DNA from: Candidatus Gastranaerophilales bacterium | GTDB taxonomy: Bacteria > Cyanobacteriota > Vampirovibrionia > Gastranaerophilales > Gastranaerophilaceae | Length of the DNA stretch: 64,000 nucleotides | Assembly: GCA_944324405.1 (NCBI GenBank) | Contig: CALUWF010000006.1 | Span: forward strand, 1-64,000 | Direction of reading: 5' to 3' | Part shown: one piece after another, positions 51,297 through 60,908 of the stretch | Layout of the letters: each line of letters opens with the position of its first letter | How positions within the stretch are numbered: the first letter of the stretch is position 1 | Position numbers and translations under genes: made by a program | Notes under the pieces: model-generated | Seen by the model: the letters and a program-made list of their open reading frames with translations, nothing else | Told to the model about the DNA's origin: nothing | Databases searched by the model: none

Positions 51297-52728
51297 TCAG
51301 GCAACACACTTAAAAAAAGAAATACTTGTAAAGACAATTAAAGCTTTTTTATCGGACAATTTTGAAGAAAATACACGCTTAATTCCTTTTGACATGCGTC
51401 CAAAAGGACATGATGTTCCTTATCGCTGTTGCATATATAAGGAGCGCGAAATCTTAAGAAACAGAATTATTGCGACATTAGGATTTCCGATTGAAGGCTC
51501 GGATGAAAGAGTTTTGCTTTCAGACTATGCAAAAAACGCGCAATTGAGAGAAAAACCGGACGAACAAACTCTTACTGTACTTGAATCCGCCTGCAAGGGT
51601 TGTGTTCCCAACAGAATTTTTGTAACGGATTTGTGCCAAGGCTGCGTTGCCCGTCCGTGTATTGAAAATTGTAAATTCGGCGCAATCTCAATTGTTAACG
51701 GCAAGTCACAAATTGACAGTTCCAAATGCAAAAACTGCACAAAATGCATTCAGGTTTGCCCTTATCATGCTATTGTAAAAATTGTTGTACCTTGTGAAAA
51801 TGCTTGCCCTGTGGATGCTATTTCAAAAGATGAACAGGGTCATGCAAGAATTGACTTTGAAAAATGTATTACCTGCGGCAAATGCGTTAGTGCATGCCCA
51901 TTTGGCGCAATACATGAAAAAAGCCAAATTATCGATATTTTAACAAGAATTAAACAGGGTAAAAAGGTAGTTGCCATGATTGCTCCTTCTGTTGCAGGCC
52001 AGCTTCCATGCACTATATATCAACTTAAAGCCGCACTTTTAAAATGCGGATTTTATGATGTGCTTGAAGTTGCTCAGGGTGCTGATATAACAGCAACCAA
52101 TGAAGCAAAAGAGTTTGATGAAAGGATTAAAGAAGGCCAAAAGTTTATGACCACTTCTTGCTGTGCGGGATACAATAACCTCGTTGACAAGCATTTAAAC
52201 GAAATTGCACAATATCGCTCCGACACTAAAACTCCCTTATATTATACGGCGCAAATTTGCAGGGAAAAATATCCTGATGCAATAAGTGTCTTTGTTTCAC
52301 CTTGTGTCGCGAAAAAAAGCGAAGCCCTTAAAGACAACAACATTGACTATGTTATGAATTATGAAGAGTTGGGCGCTTTATTTGTTGCACATAAAATTGA
52401 GTTAAGCGAGCTTGAAGGAGTGCCTTTTGATGTTGAGGCCTCAAGAGAAGGCAGAAATTTTGGCATAACAGGGGGTGTTGCAAAATCTGTCGAAGCTGCG
52501 GATAACGGAAAAAATGAAGTAAGAGCACACCTTGTAAACGGTATAAATAAAGACTCGATACGCGCACTTAAAGGTTTTGCCAAAAAAGGTGAGTGTGAAT
52601 TTGGTAATTTAATTGAAGTTATGTGCTGTGAGGGCGGCTGTGTCGGCGGCAATGATTGCCTGAGTACAGTCAGAACTGCAACAAAAGCAATAAATGACTT
52701 TACCAAGGACTCTAAACCTATTGTATAA
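51283..52728 (+). CDS. [FeFe] hydrogenase, HfsD-like
   Basis: The 481-residue protein has a Cys-rich N-terminal part (CKGCVPNRIF, CQGCVARPCIENCKFGAI), ferredoxin motifs (CKNCTKCIQVCPYHAI and CITCGKCVSACPFGAI) and an H-cluster domain: TTSCCAGY near 290, SPCVAKKSEA near 340 and CCEGGCVGG near 446. Unlike the sensory paralogue it keeps both adjacent Cys of the first motif, including the proton-relay one, but Pro-x-Trp is changed to Ala-Gly-Tyr. It may be catalytic. It ends the operon and has no 2Fe-2S N-terminal domain like HndD. Confidence 0.9.
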   Translation: MDKNNQATHLKKEILVKTIKAFLSDNFEENTRLIPFDMRPKGHDVPYRCCIYKEREILRNRIIATLGFPIEGSDERVLLSDYAKNAQLREKPDEQTLTVLESACKGCVPNRIFVTDLCQGCVARPCIENCKFGAISIVNGKSQIDSSKCKNCTKCIQVCPYHAIVKIVVPCENACPVDAISKDEQGHARIDFEKCITCGKCVSACPFGAIHEKSQIIDILTRIKQGKKVVAMIAPSVAGQLPCTIYQLKAALLKCGFYDVLEVAQGADITATNEAKEFDERIKEGQKFMTTSCCAGYNNLVDKHLNEIAQYRSDTKTPLYYTAQICREKYPDAISVFVSPCVAKKSEALKDNNIDYVMNYEELGALFVAHKIELSELEGVPFDVEASREGRNFGITGGVAKSVEAADNGKNEVRAHLVNGINKDSIRALKGFAKKGECEFGNLIEVMCCEGGCVGGNDCLSTVRTATKAINDFTKDSKPIV

Positions 52729-52801
52729 AATTTCTGTTAAATTATTTGCCCTATTTAAAATAACACTGTAAAATTAGAGTGTTAGGTGACTTGGGTTGAA
52801 T

Positions 52802-54499
52802 ATGATTAAAAAATTTAGTGCAATTGATACAAAAAATATACTTGCTTTTTTACAAAACAAAACAAATGATTTTGAGAATAAAATTGCACTGGGCATTAGA
52901 ACGCAATATGGCTGGAATGAGTTCAGTTATAAGGGCATAGGGCTTCTGTCAAGAAAAATAGCAAACTGGATGATTAATTGTGCCAGCTTGCTAAGAGGTG
53001 ACAGGGTTGCAATTTTGTCTGAATCAAAGCCGGAGTTCGGGGCTTGTTTTTTTGCTAGCGCATTGAGCTGCACCGTATTTACGCCTTTGGATATCAAACT
53101 TACAATTCATGAGCTTCTCTCAATTTTGTCGGATTGCAGGCCAAGAGTAATATTTGTGAGTAACTCATATTATAATATGGCTCTTGAACTAAAAAACAGA
53201 CTCGATTTTATTGAACACATTGTACTCCTTGACGATACACAGTCAGATGCAGATATTACGACAGTTTACAATATTGAAAACAAATACGATATTAAATTCA
53301 GGCGTCCGCACCTTCGCTCAACCGCCATTTTAATTTACACCTCCGGTACTACAGGTGCAGCAAAAGGCGTTGAGATTACCTATCTTAATATGCTCTCGCA
53401 AATTGATTCCTTGGATTGGGTCAGAAAATACGTATTTCCGGATTATGATGTAAACTCAGATATTGCCGTGCTTTCAATACTTCCGATGAACCATCTTTTT
53501 GAGCTTACAGTGGGCTTTTCGCTGTTTATGAACTGGGGGCTTTCAATTTATTATACAAATAGTCTGCGCCCAAAGGATATTTTAAGCACTATGCGAGAAA
53601 AAAATATAAGATTTATGATTGTCGTCCCGGCATTTTTAAAACTTTTGAAATCTGCAATTGAGAATAAAATCGCCTCGCTTTCAAGGTTCCAAAAATTAAA
53701 GTTTAAATTTGCATATACATTTGCGGCACTTATTCCTTTTACGTTTTTTAGAAGACTTTTGTTTAAAGATATTCATAAAAATTTCGGCTCTAAATTCAGT
53801 GGTTGTATAACAGGCGGTGCCCCACTTGATATAAGCGTAGGTAAATTTTTTGAAAGAATTGGTATAAAAGTGTACCATGGTTACGGTTTAAGCGAAACAA
53901 GCCCTGTTGTTGCCGTAAATTGTGAGAAGCGTAAAAATCTTGCCTCTGTCGGTCATCCCCTTAAGTGTTTTGAAGCAAAATGCGACCCAAAAACAGGTGA
54001 ATTGCTTCTTAGAGGTTTGAGCGTTATGAAGGGTTATTATAATCGTCCTGATTTAACAAATCAAGTAATTGACAAAGACGGTTGGTTGCATACGGGTGAC
54101 ATTGCAAAAATCGATAAAGACGGATTTTTATATATTACAGGTAGAATTAAAAATATGATTGTACTCTCCGGCGGGAAAAAGGTATTCCCTGAAGAAGTCG
54201 AGGCAGTGCTTGAGAAATCGCCTTTTTTCAGTGAAATATGTGTTTTTGGTGTATCCGTGCAAACCGGTGCAAAAGAGGGTTGTGAGGATATAGCGGCGGC
54301 AGTGTACCCTGCACAGGAGATAATAAATTTGCCTGATTGTGAAAAAATTATAAGAGAACAAATAAAACTGCTTTCACAAAAGCTTGCGCCATACAAGCGT
54401 CCGACAAACATCTATATTTTAAAAGACCCGCTTCCTCGCACAACCACAAAAAAGGTCAAGCGAAAAGATTTAAAAGAACTTATAGGTACTGTTATATAA
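52802..54499 (+). CDS. Long-chain acyl-CoA synthetase (AMP-forming)
   Basis: A 565-residue AMP-binding enzyme. It has the P-loop LIYTSGTTGAAKGVEITYLN near residue 181, the HGYGLSETSPVV motif near 360, the GWLHTGDIAKIDKDGFLYITGRIK hinge and the C-terminal RTTTKKVKRKDL with the catalytic Lys. It activates a fatty or other carboxylic acid to an acyl-CoA. A TTG at 52796 is an alternative start. It overlaps the convergent radical-SAM gene by 8 bp. Confidence 0.92.
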   Translation: MIKKFSAIDTKNILAFLQNKTNDFENKIALGIRTQYGWNEFSYKGIGLLSRKIANWMINCASLLRGDRVAILSESKPEFGACFFASALSCTVFTPLDIKLTIHELLSILSDCRPRVIFVSNSYYNMALELKNRLDFIEHIVLLDDTQSDADITTVYNIENKYDIKFRRPHLRSTAILIYTSGTTGAAKGVEITYLNMLSQIDSLDWVRKYVFPDYDVNSDIAVLSILPMNHLFELTVGFSLFMNWGLSIYYTNSLRPKDILSTMREKNIRFMIVVPAFLKLLKSAIENKIASLSRFQKLKFKFAYTFAALIPFTFFRRLLFKDIHKNFGSKFSGCITGGAPLDISVGKFFERIGIKVYHGYGLSETSPVVAVNCEKRKNLASVGHPLKCFEAKCDPKTGELLLRGLSVMKGYYNRPDLTNQVIDKDGWLHTGDIAKIDKDGFLYITGRIKNMIVLSGGKKVFPEEVEAVLEKSPFFSEICVFGVSVQTGAKEGCEDIAAAVYPAQEIINLPDCEKIIREQIKLLSQKLAPYKRPTNIYILKDPLPRTTTKKVKRKDLKELIGTVI

Positions 54500-55496
54500 A
54501 TACGCCATCAAGTGGTGTTTTGCAATTTTTGCAGCAGCCAAGTCCATCAAGGTTGTATGCTGTAATATTAAATCCTTGCCGTTCAATTAGTGTATTTGAG
54601 CAGCTTTTGCAATAGGTAGCCGAGGTTGCTTTGTCACTAATATTACCAAGGTATACGTAATTTATTCCTGCTTCTTTTGCGATATTATACGCCTTTAAAA
54701 GAGTGTCGTATGAAGTTTGTTTCCTGTTTTTAAATTTATATGCCCCATGAAATGCACTAAAGTGCAGGGGGACGTTTTTGCCAAGATTTTGAACAATCCA
54801 TTTGCACATATTTGTAATATCCTGCGGGTTGTCGTTTTCTCCTTCAATAATTAAATTTGTAAGTTCAAGATGGGCTTTTGTTTTGCCGTGCACATATTTT
54901 ATCGTATCAAGCACGGCTGTAATATCTGCAAGGCAGTTTTTTGAATAAAATTCTTCTGTTATGCCTTTTAAGTCCAGATTTACTGCATCCATTTTAGAAA
55001 AAAGCGCTTCCCCTGCATCTTTGTTTGCATATCCGGCACTTATTGCAATACATTTTATACCCTTCGATTGCGCAATACTTGTGACATCAAGCGCATATTC
55101 CAAAAATATTACCGGGTCATTATATGTAAAAGCAATGCTTTTGCACCCTAATTCGCACGCTATATTTACAATCTTTGCCGGTTCTGCGCTACAGAGTAAA
55201 AACGGGTCGTTATCAGATTTAGTTATATGCCAATTTTGACAAAATCTACAGCCCATATTGCATCCGTGCGTCCCAAAAGACAACACTTTTGAACCGGGGT
55301 AAAAATGATATAGCGGCTTTTTCTCGATTGGGTCAAGAGCAGGTGCAGTTATATAAGAGTAAGACAAATGCTCAATTTTACTGCCTGTATTTACCCTTAT
55401 TTTACAAAATCCCTTTTGTCCCTTTTTAAGATGGCATCTGCGCGGACAGACTTCACATATTAAAATTTCATTATTTAATCTTGAATAAAAATCCAT
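54492..55496 (-). CDS. AmmeMemoRadiSam system radical SAM enzyme
   Basis: From ATG 55496 the protein has 334 residues; the longer frame to 55595 would cross the divergent gene. N-terminal cysteines (CEVCPRRCHLKKGQKGFC) precede the radical SAM cluster motif CNMGCRFC in GTHGCNMGCRFCQNW near residue 75. A C-terminal pair of CxxC sites (YCKSC and CCKNC) forms a rubredoxin-like knuckle. It belongs to the enzyme family found next to MEMO and AMMECR1 genes, here encoded divergently 47 bp away. The substrate of this conserved system is not known. Confidence 0.93.
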   Translation of the reverse strand: MDFYSRLNNEILICEVCPRRCHLKKGQKGFCKIRVNTGSKIEHLSYSYITAPALDPIEKKPLYHFYPGSKVLSFGTHGCNMGCRFCQNWHITKSDNDPFLLCSAEPAKIVNIACELGCKSIAFTYNDPVIFLEYALDVTSIAQSKGIKCIAISAGYANKDAGEALFSKMDAVNLDLKGITEEFYSKNCLADITAVLDTIKYVHGKTKAHLELTNLIIEGENDNPQDITNMCKWIVQNLGKNVPLHFSAFHGAYKFKNRKQTSYDTLLKAYNIAKEAGINYVYLGNISDKATSATYCKSCSNTLIERQGFNITAYNLDGLGCCKNCKTPLDGVFI

Positions 55497-55543
55497 AAAA
55501 TATATTATAATACATATATCAATTAAAAAAACGCAAGGTATAT
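55497..55543. promoter_or_regulatory. Shared divergent promoter of the AmmeMemoRadiSam pair
   Basis: Only 47 bp separate the two ATGs. The space is almost purely A/T with near-palindromic ATTATAATA-type -10 elements facing both ways (TATTATAAT near 55502-55510). GCAAGG precedes the plus-strand ATG; the minus-strand ATG has none. Confidence 0.5.
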
Positions 55544-56857
55544 ATGGATAAGATAAAATCGCCTGCTGTTGCGGGGATGTTCTACCCGAACTCAAAATCT
55601 GAACTTCAAAATTTATTTAATAGCTGGGATGCAGCTATGCAATTTGATACAAATTACATTTCGCGCCTTGTTATCGCTCCTCATGCGGGCTATATTTATT
55701 CGGGTAAATGTGCTTTTAGTGCTCTTAGACATATTAGGGCTAAAAATATTTTTATATTTTCGCCTGCGCATAAAGAATTTATCGAAAATGCCATAAAATG
55801 TGACTATAATGCTTTTTTAACACCAATGGGACAAGTTAGTACAAATATTAATATCTTGTCAAAACTGGAGTTAAATACTAAAAACAGTGCCTATACAAAA
55901 GAACACGCTATAGAAGTTCAGCTTCCCATATTGCAATATTTTTTAAAAAACGATTTTAATATAATCCCCATAATTGTCGGCGCAAACGGTAAGGAAGACG
56001 TTTTTAAAATTATATATGAATACTGGAGCGATGAAGAGTGTGCGTTCGTTATTTCAAGTGATTTAAGCCACTACTTAAATGACAAACAAGCGCTAAGTCT
56101 TGATAATATAACGGCACAAATGATAGAAGCCTCTGACAGTTCAAAATTTCTCACTGAACAGGCATGCGGCTGCGCTTCAATTTCCGCGGCACTTGACTTT
56201 GCAAAAAAGCGCAATTTTTCATTTATAAGGCTCAATATGCTCAATTCCTCTGCTGCTACCAATGACAAAAGTCACGTTGTCGGCTATGGCGCATGGCTTT
56301 TGTATGAAGGCGGCAAAAATAGTTATATTGCGCAATTCTACCCAGATATTCTAAGAGAAATTGCATATCAATCCATTAAAAACAAAGGCAGAATTGATAT
56401 TAGAAGTTATCCTGATGTTTTAAATACATTAGGGGCTTCTTTTGTTACGCTTGAAAAGCATGGAGATTTAAGGGGCTGCATTGGTTCGCCGATTGCCCAT
56501 CAACCGCTTATTTTAGATTTAATTCAAAATGCTTGTTCTGCTGCCTATCGCGACCCGAGGTTTTTACCGCTGACGTTGGATGAATTAAGTGATATTAAAA
56601 TTAAAATTTCACTTTTGGATGAGCCTAAAGAGATTATTTTTACTGATGAGGAAGATTTACTAAATAAAATTACTCCGCATAAGGATGGAATTATTATACA
56701 AGACGGTCCGTATCGCGCTCTATATTTGCCAAGTGTCTGGGAACAGCTTGATGATAAGAAATTGTTTTTAAACTCACTCAAGCAAAAAGCGGGGTTAAAA
56801 AGTGATTATTTTTCAAATACACTTAAAGCATTTAGATTTCGCAGTGAATACATCTAA
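55544..56857 (+). CDS. AmmeMemoRadiSam system fusion: MEMO1 plus AMMECR1
   Basis: A 437-residue fusion of two families. Residues 1-260 match MEMO1-like proteins (SPAVAGMFYPNSKSEL, VIAPHAGYIYSGKCAFSAL with the metal-type His, EVQLPILQYFL, ISSDLSHYL). Residues about 265-437 match AMMECR1 (LRGCIGSPIAHQPLI, AYRDPRFLPLTLDEL, KIKISLLDEP). The separate radical SAM partner is divergent. Fusions of these two domains are common in bacteria and archaea. The function is unknown; roles in metal or redox chemistry have been proposed for MEMO. It overlaps the convergent transporter gene by 4 bp. Confidence 0.94.
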   Translation: MDKIKSPAVAGMFYPNSKSELQNLFNSWDAAMQFDTNYISRLVIAPHAGYIYSGKCAFSALRHIRAKNIFIFSPAHKEFIENAIKCDYNAFLTPMGQVSTNINILSKLELNTKNSAYTKEHAIEVQLPILQYFLKNDFNIIPIIVGANGKEDVFKIIYEYWSDEECAFVISSDLSHYLNDKQALSLDNITAQMIEASDSSKFLTEQACGCASISAALDFAKKRNFSFIRLNMLNSSAATNDKSHVVGYGAWLLYEGGKNSYIAQFYPDILREIAYQSIKNKGRIDIRSYPDVLNTLGASFVTLEKHGDLRGCIGSPIAHQPLILDLIQNACSAAYRDPRFLPLTLDELSDIKIKISLLDEPKEIIFTDEEDLLNKITPHKDGIIIQDGPYRALYLPSVWEQLDDKKLFLNSLKQKAGLKSDYFSNTLKAFRFRSEYI

Positions 56858-58215
56858 AAATCTCTGGGTCTAATTCCGTTTTTCCAGTTTTGTTCAATGG
56901 TTTCAAGTGCAATACCTTTTGTTTCCGGAACAAAGTAGAAAACAAAAATAAGGCAAATAATGCAAATTGCAACAAAAGTCAAAAATGTATATGCAGCGCC
57001 TGCTTTTTGCAGCATTATAGGAAAAGTGTATGTGACTATAAAATTAAAAATAAAATTTGCGCTTATGCTGACGCTCATGCCTACCCCTCTGACTTTAAGC
57101 GGAAAAACTTCTGAAATTAAAGTCATTCCAACCGGCCCGAGGCTAAAAGCAAAGCAGACGATATAGAAAAGCAGCGCTCCAAGTGCAAAGAATTTTATGT
57201 TTTCTCCAAAGTTTTGCGGAAAGGCAAATACAAGACTCATAACAATAAGACTTAGCATAACACCTGACAGTCCTATGTATAGCAGCGGTTTTCTGCCGAT
57301 TTTGTCACTGTATGCTATTGCCACAAAAGTCATAAGAAAATTTACCATTCCGATAATGCTTGTGGCATATATTGCGCTTTGATTTGAATTGTAGCCGGCA
57401 AGTTTAAAAATGGTAGGTGCGTAGTAAATAATTGTGTTGACCCCTGTGCAGATTTGCGCAAACATTATGCCTACACCTATTACAAAAGGCATTATGAGCC
57501 ATTTTTTAAACTTAAATTTTTTATCTGCTTTATCATCAATTAGTGATTTTTGAATTATTTTTATTTCGCTGTCAGCATCTGCTTTAGGTTGTAATTTCAA
57601 TAGCGCCTGTCGTGCCTCATCAATTTTTCCTTTTAAAACAAGCCATCTTGGGGTATCTGATAAAAACAGCATGCCGCAGAATAGCAAAAATGAAGGCACA
57701 ACTCCCGCAAGCAGCATAAGACGCCAGGAGAGTGCAAAATTTGCAAAGTATGAATTTATTAGGTAAGAAAATAAAACGCCTGCCGTAATTGCAAGCTGAA
57801 AAAGTGACACAAACATGCCGCGCTTTTCTTTTGGCGATACTTCGGATAAATACAAGGGTGCCGCAAAAGTAACCGCGCCGACTGCAAATCCGGTAAATAT
57901 CCTTGAAAGTATGAGCATTGTAGGACTTTGTGAAATAGCACAGAGTATTGAACCTATAAAAAATATAATTGAAGTAAAGATAATTATCTTTTTTCTTCCG
58001 AAAATATCTGCAAGTATGCCATTTGAAGCAGCACCCAAAAGTGCGCCTATCAGCACCGAAGAAACAAGAAAGCCCTGGTGAAATACACTTAAGTGCCAAG
58101 TTTGATTTATGTAAAGAAGTGCACCGGATATTACCCCTGTGTCATAACCTGATAATAATCCGCCCAGAGCCGCCATAAGCGCGCTTAAATATAATAATTT
58201 GTCATTAGATTTCAT
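56854..58215 (-). CDS. Sugar-porter MFS transporter
   Basis: A 453-residue twelve-helix transporter of the sugar porter family. Signature sequences are GGLLSGYDTGVISGALLY at the N-terminus, DIFGRKKIII, SDTPRWLVLKGK in the central loop, YSDKIGRKPLLY and PETKGIALE at the C-terminus. It likely imports a monosaccharide with protons. Its start is only 29 bp from the divergent TolC-like gene at 58245. Confidence 0.92.
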   Translation of the reverse strand: MKSNDKLLYLSALMAALGGLLSGYDTGVISGALLYINQTWHLSVFHQGFLVSSVLIGALLGAASNGILADIFGRKKIIIFTSIIFFIGSILCAISQSPTMLILSRIFTGFAVGAVTFAAPLYLSEVSPKEKRGMFVSLFQLAITAGVLFSYLINSYFANFALSWRLMLLAGVVPSFLLFCGMLFLSDTPRWLVLKGKIDEARQALLKLQPKADADSEIKIIQKSLIDDKADKKFKFKKWLIMPFVIGVGIMFAQICTGVNTIIYYAPTIFKLAGYNSNQSAIYATSIIGMVNFLMTFVAIAYSDKIGRKPLLYIGLSGVMLSLIVMSLVFAFPQNFGENIKFFALGALLFYIVCFAFSLGPVGMTLISEVFPLKVRGVGMSVSISANFIFNFIVTYTFPIMLQKAGAAYTFLTFVAICIICLIFVFYFVPETKGIALETIEQNWKNGIRPRDF

Positions 58216-58244
58216 ATATTAAAGATAACAGATTTATTAAAAAC

Positions 58245-59618
58245 ATGCCAATACTTAATATTGGTGATATTATATATAAGCGTGACACAACCTATGAGTG
58301 GAAATTGAAATTTAAAGCCGGACTGACATTGTTTATATTCTTTTGCTTTTGCGCTGCCTCACTTGCTATAGAAGATATAGCAAAAATTTCTTTGGATGAG
58401 GCAATTAATATTGCTATACAAAACAGCATTGATTTGCAGGCGCAAAAAATTAATGTTGATATTGCAAAAAATTCAATTAAAGCCGCAAATCGTCTTCAAA
58501 ATCCCTCTTTAGATACTTATTGGAATATGGGTGAGGCCGGTGCCGGCAATCCGCACTCAATCGGAATTTCCCAGGTAATTGAACTTTTTAAGCGCAAGCA
58601 TCGTAAAAAGAGTGCGCAGGCAAGTTATGCCGTGAGCGAAGAGAGTGCAAAATATAAAAATTTTGATCTTAAAATGGATGTAAGAGAGGCTTATATTAAC
58701 CTTGTAAGCGCTAAATCAATCGTTGATTCACTTGAAATGGAAGAGAAATCTCTTACAGAGATAAACAGAATTGTAAAACAGCGTTATAAATCTGGCAAGG
58801 CAAGCGAAACGGATGTTATTCAGGCTGATATTTCATTAAATCACGTGAGGACGCAGCTTAATACGGCGCGCACAAATATTATGGCTGCACGTTTTGAATT
58901 TAACAGTGTTATGGATACAGACCCGATTTATGATTCTATAATTGAAACATTTGACGATGATAAGAATTTCAGTGCGCTTTTGACTCCCTCGCCAAAATCT
59001 CCGCTTCCAGGGTTTAGCGATATTCTGGCGCTTGCCGAGCAGCACAGGTTTGATTTAAAAATTGCCCAAAAAGAAATTGATGTGGCCAAGAATAATCTTA
59101 AAATAGCAACAAGCCAAAGAGTGCCGGATGTTGAAATAAGCGCGGGCTATCTTTTTCAGCCAATGGGTGTATCAAGCGAAGGCAGATATTTAAACGGTGC
59201 ATATATTGGTGCGGGTCTTGTTAATTTGCCTATTTTGTACAATTATTCACCGGAGATTAAAAATGCAAAACTTGAGATTGAAAAAGCGGAATTAAAATAT
59301 GCCGCGGTACAAAACAACGCATTTGCAAATTTAAGCAGTGCTTATGAAAAGCTTGTAAACGCGCGCGTAAACCTGAATTATTACACAGACAGCCTGATTG
59401 AAGATTCAATTCACATGATGAAAACTTCAAAGAAAAATTACGAAGAAGGCAAGACTAATGATCTTACCTCCCTCATTGTTATAGAACAATCATTTCGTTC
59501 TATTATTATTGGATACACATACGCACTTGCCCAGTATTATTCCTGTTATATAAATTTCCTGCGCGAAGTTGATGTAGATAATCTTGACAGCATTACTAAT
59601 TCATCCGTGCCGCTATAG
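58245..59618 (+). CDS. TolC-family outer-membrane protein (second copy)
   Basis: The 457-residue protein has an export segment (KAGLTLFIFFCFCAASLAIEDI) and two OEP repeats (ISLDEAINIAIQNSIDLQAQKINVD; HRFDLKIAQKEIDVAKNNLK; LPILYNYSPEIKNAKLEIEKAELKYAAVQ). It resembles CzcC/TolC-type channels of metal or drug export systems. The ATG at 58245 leaves a 20-residue lead before the signal; a TTG at 58305 would give a normal signal peptide and a larger gap to the divergent sugar transporter. No inner-membrane partner gene is adjacent. Confidence 0.88.
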   Translation: MPILNIGDIIYKRDTTYEWKLKFKAGLTLFIFFCFCAASLAIEDIAKISLDEAINIAIQNSIDLQAQKINVDIAKNSIKAANRLQNPSLDTYWNMGEAGAGNPHSIGISQVIELFKRKHRKKSAQASYAVSEESAKYKNFDLKMDVREAYINLVSAKSIVDSLEMEEKSLTEINRIVKQRYKSGKASETDVIQADISLNHVRTQLNTARTNIMAARFEFNSVMDTDPIYDSIIETFDDDKNFSALLTPSPKSPLPGFSDILALAEQHRFDLKIAQKEIDVAKNNLKIATSQRVPDVEISAGYLFQPMGVSSEGRYLNGAYIGAGLVNLPILYNYSPEIKNAKLEIEKAELKYAAVQNNAFANLSSAYEKLVNARVNLNYYTDSLIEDSIHMMKTSKKNYEEGKTNDLTSLIVIEQSFRSIIIGYTYALAQYYSCYINFLREVDVDNLDSITNSSVPL

Positions 59619-59624
59619 ACTGTT

Positions 59625-60206
59625 TTAGTTAGAAAAATCTACCTTTGGCACTTGTTTGTCCGCTTCATCAATTTCAAAGTAATCTCTTTGTTTTATGCCG
59701 GAAATTGAAGCTATAATTGAAGTCGGAAACATTCTTATTTTGCCGTTAAGTGCTTTAACACTTTCATTGTAATCCATTCTTGCAACAGTTATGCGATTTT
59801 CAGTACCCGAGAGTTCATCTTGCAGTGCTATAAAGTTCTTATCTGCCTTAAGCTCGGGGTACCTTTCAACAACAAGCAGCAGCCTTGAAAGGGCTCCGCT
59901 TAGCTCTCCGGCGTTTTTCTGAACCGATTTTATGTCATTGGCGTTAAGCGAGCCTGAAAGTTTTGCCCGCGCTTGCGCAACGTCGTTAAAAACTTTACTT
60001 TCATGCGCTGCATAGCCTTTTACGGTTGCCACAAGATTTGGTATAAGGTCATTTCTGCGTTTTAGCTGGTTATCAATCTGCGCCCATTTTGAATTAACGT
60101 TTTCATCCATAAGCTGAAGTGAGTTGTAAGAATTTACAAACATAAAGCCTAAAATTACAATCACAATCAGCACAATGCCGAATATTGTGAGTCCTTTGTT
60201 TTTCAT
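59625..60206 (-). CDS. LemA-family protein
   Basis: The 193-residue protein has one N-terminal membrane helix (LTIFGIVLIVIVILGFMFV) and the LemA helical domain: NSYNSLQLMDENVNSKWAQID, LKRRNDLIPNLVATVKGYA and RISVARMDYNESV-like ITVARMDYNESVKAL. LemA proteins are inner-membrane proteins of unknown function, often encoded next to TPM-domain proteins, as here. It abuts the preceding gene directly. Confidence 0.93.
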   Translation of the reverse strand: MKNKGLTIFGIVLIVIVILGFMFVNSYNSLQLMDENVNSKWAQIDNQLKRRNDLIPNLVATVKGYAAHESKVFNDVAQARAKLSGSLNANDIKSVQKNAGELSGALSRLLLVVERYPELKADKNFIALQDELSGTENRITVARMDYNESVKALNGKIRMFPTSIIASISGIKQRDYFEIDEADKQVPKVDFSN

Positions 60207-60908
60207 TTATCCTCCTTGTATTGAATTTACGTAACACAACAGTATTTCAAGCTCAGAAATTAGGTTATCAAGTGTTTTATATGTTTCTTTACGTTTTATT
60301 TTTGCCTCACCTGTTTTATTTTCAAGCAGCGCAATAAAAACATCTTGTGAGAAACCGCAAATCTTAGAAGCACATTTGATTACGTTTTTATCGTCATTTA
60401 AACTTAAAGTGCCGTTTAGCCTTAGTATTGCTCGAAATACCGTCATAAAAGTTTTAACGCATGGGCAAAAAGCTTCTCTCAGGCGAATTTTAGAGTCCGC
60501 ATTTGCAAGGTAAAACGACCTTAAGTGCATTAAAAGCGCCTTGATTTCCCTTTCGCATTGAAGCCTTAAATCTTCCTTGCTTATTAAAATTTGTGAAATA
60601 TAGTCCTTTCCGAATATAATCTTATGAAAATCTATGATATCTGAATATTCCATAGGATAGGTGTCTGCCGAGCATTTCCATTCGTCATAAGTTATAAAAA
60701 CCGGCATAGGGTTACCGCCGCAGACCCATTTTTTTGTGACTTTTGAACATTTTCTCAAGTCTTCACCGGATAACCTGTCTAAAATAATCATAAGGTTCAC
60801 ATTATCTTTTTGTTCATATCTTAATGTCGATCCGTAAATAAATACGGATTTTAGATTTTCGGAAAAAATTTCATATAAATTTTTAACATAATTTTCAATT
60901 TTATTCAT
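60207..60908 (-). CDS. Nucleotidyltransferase-like protein, degenerate
   Basis: The 233-residue protein begins like an MNT-type nucleotidyltransferase: LKSVFIYGSTLRYEQKDNVNLMIILDRL near residue 18 has the GS..R part, but the catalytic Asp pair is replaced by Asn-Val-Asn. The rest is helical (a HEPN-like or unknown C-terminal part). It sits precisely between the lemA and TPM genes with no gap on either side, so it is part of that operon. It is probably not an active transferase. No signal or membrane segment is seen. Confidence 0.7.
   Translation of the reverse strand: MNKIENYVKNLYEIFSENLKSVFIYGSTLRYEQKDNVNLMIILDRLSGEDLRKCSKVTKKWVCGGNPMPVFITYDEWKCSADTYPMEYSDIIDFHKIIFGKDYISQILISKEDLRLQCEREIKALLMHLRSFYLANADSKIRLREAFCPCVKTFMTVFRAILRLNGTLSLNDDKNVIKCASKICGFSQDVFIALLENKTGEAKIKRKETYKTLDNLISELEILLCYVNSIQGG

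Noticed and set aside
52761-52782. Hairpin AACACT...AGTGTT after the HfsD-like gene
   Set aside because: Only six pairs and no T-tract; not a credible terminator.
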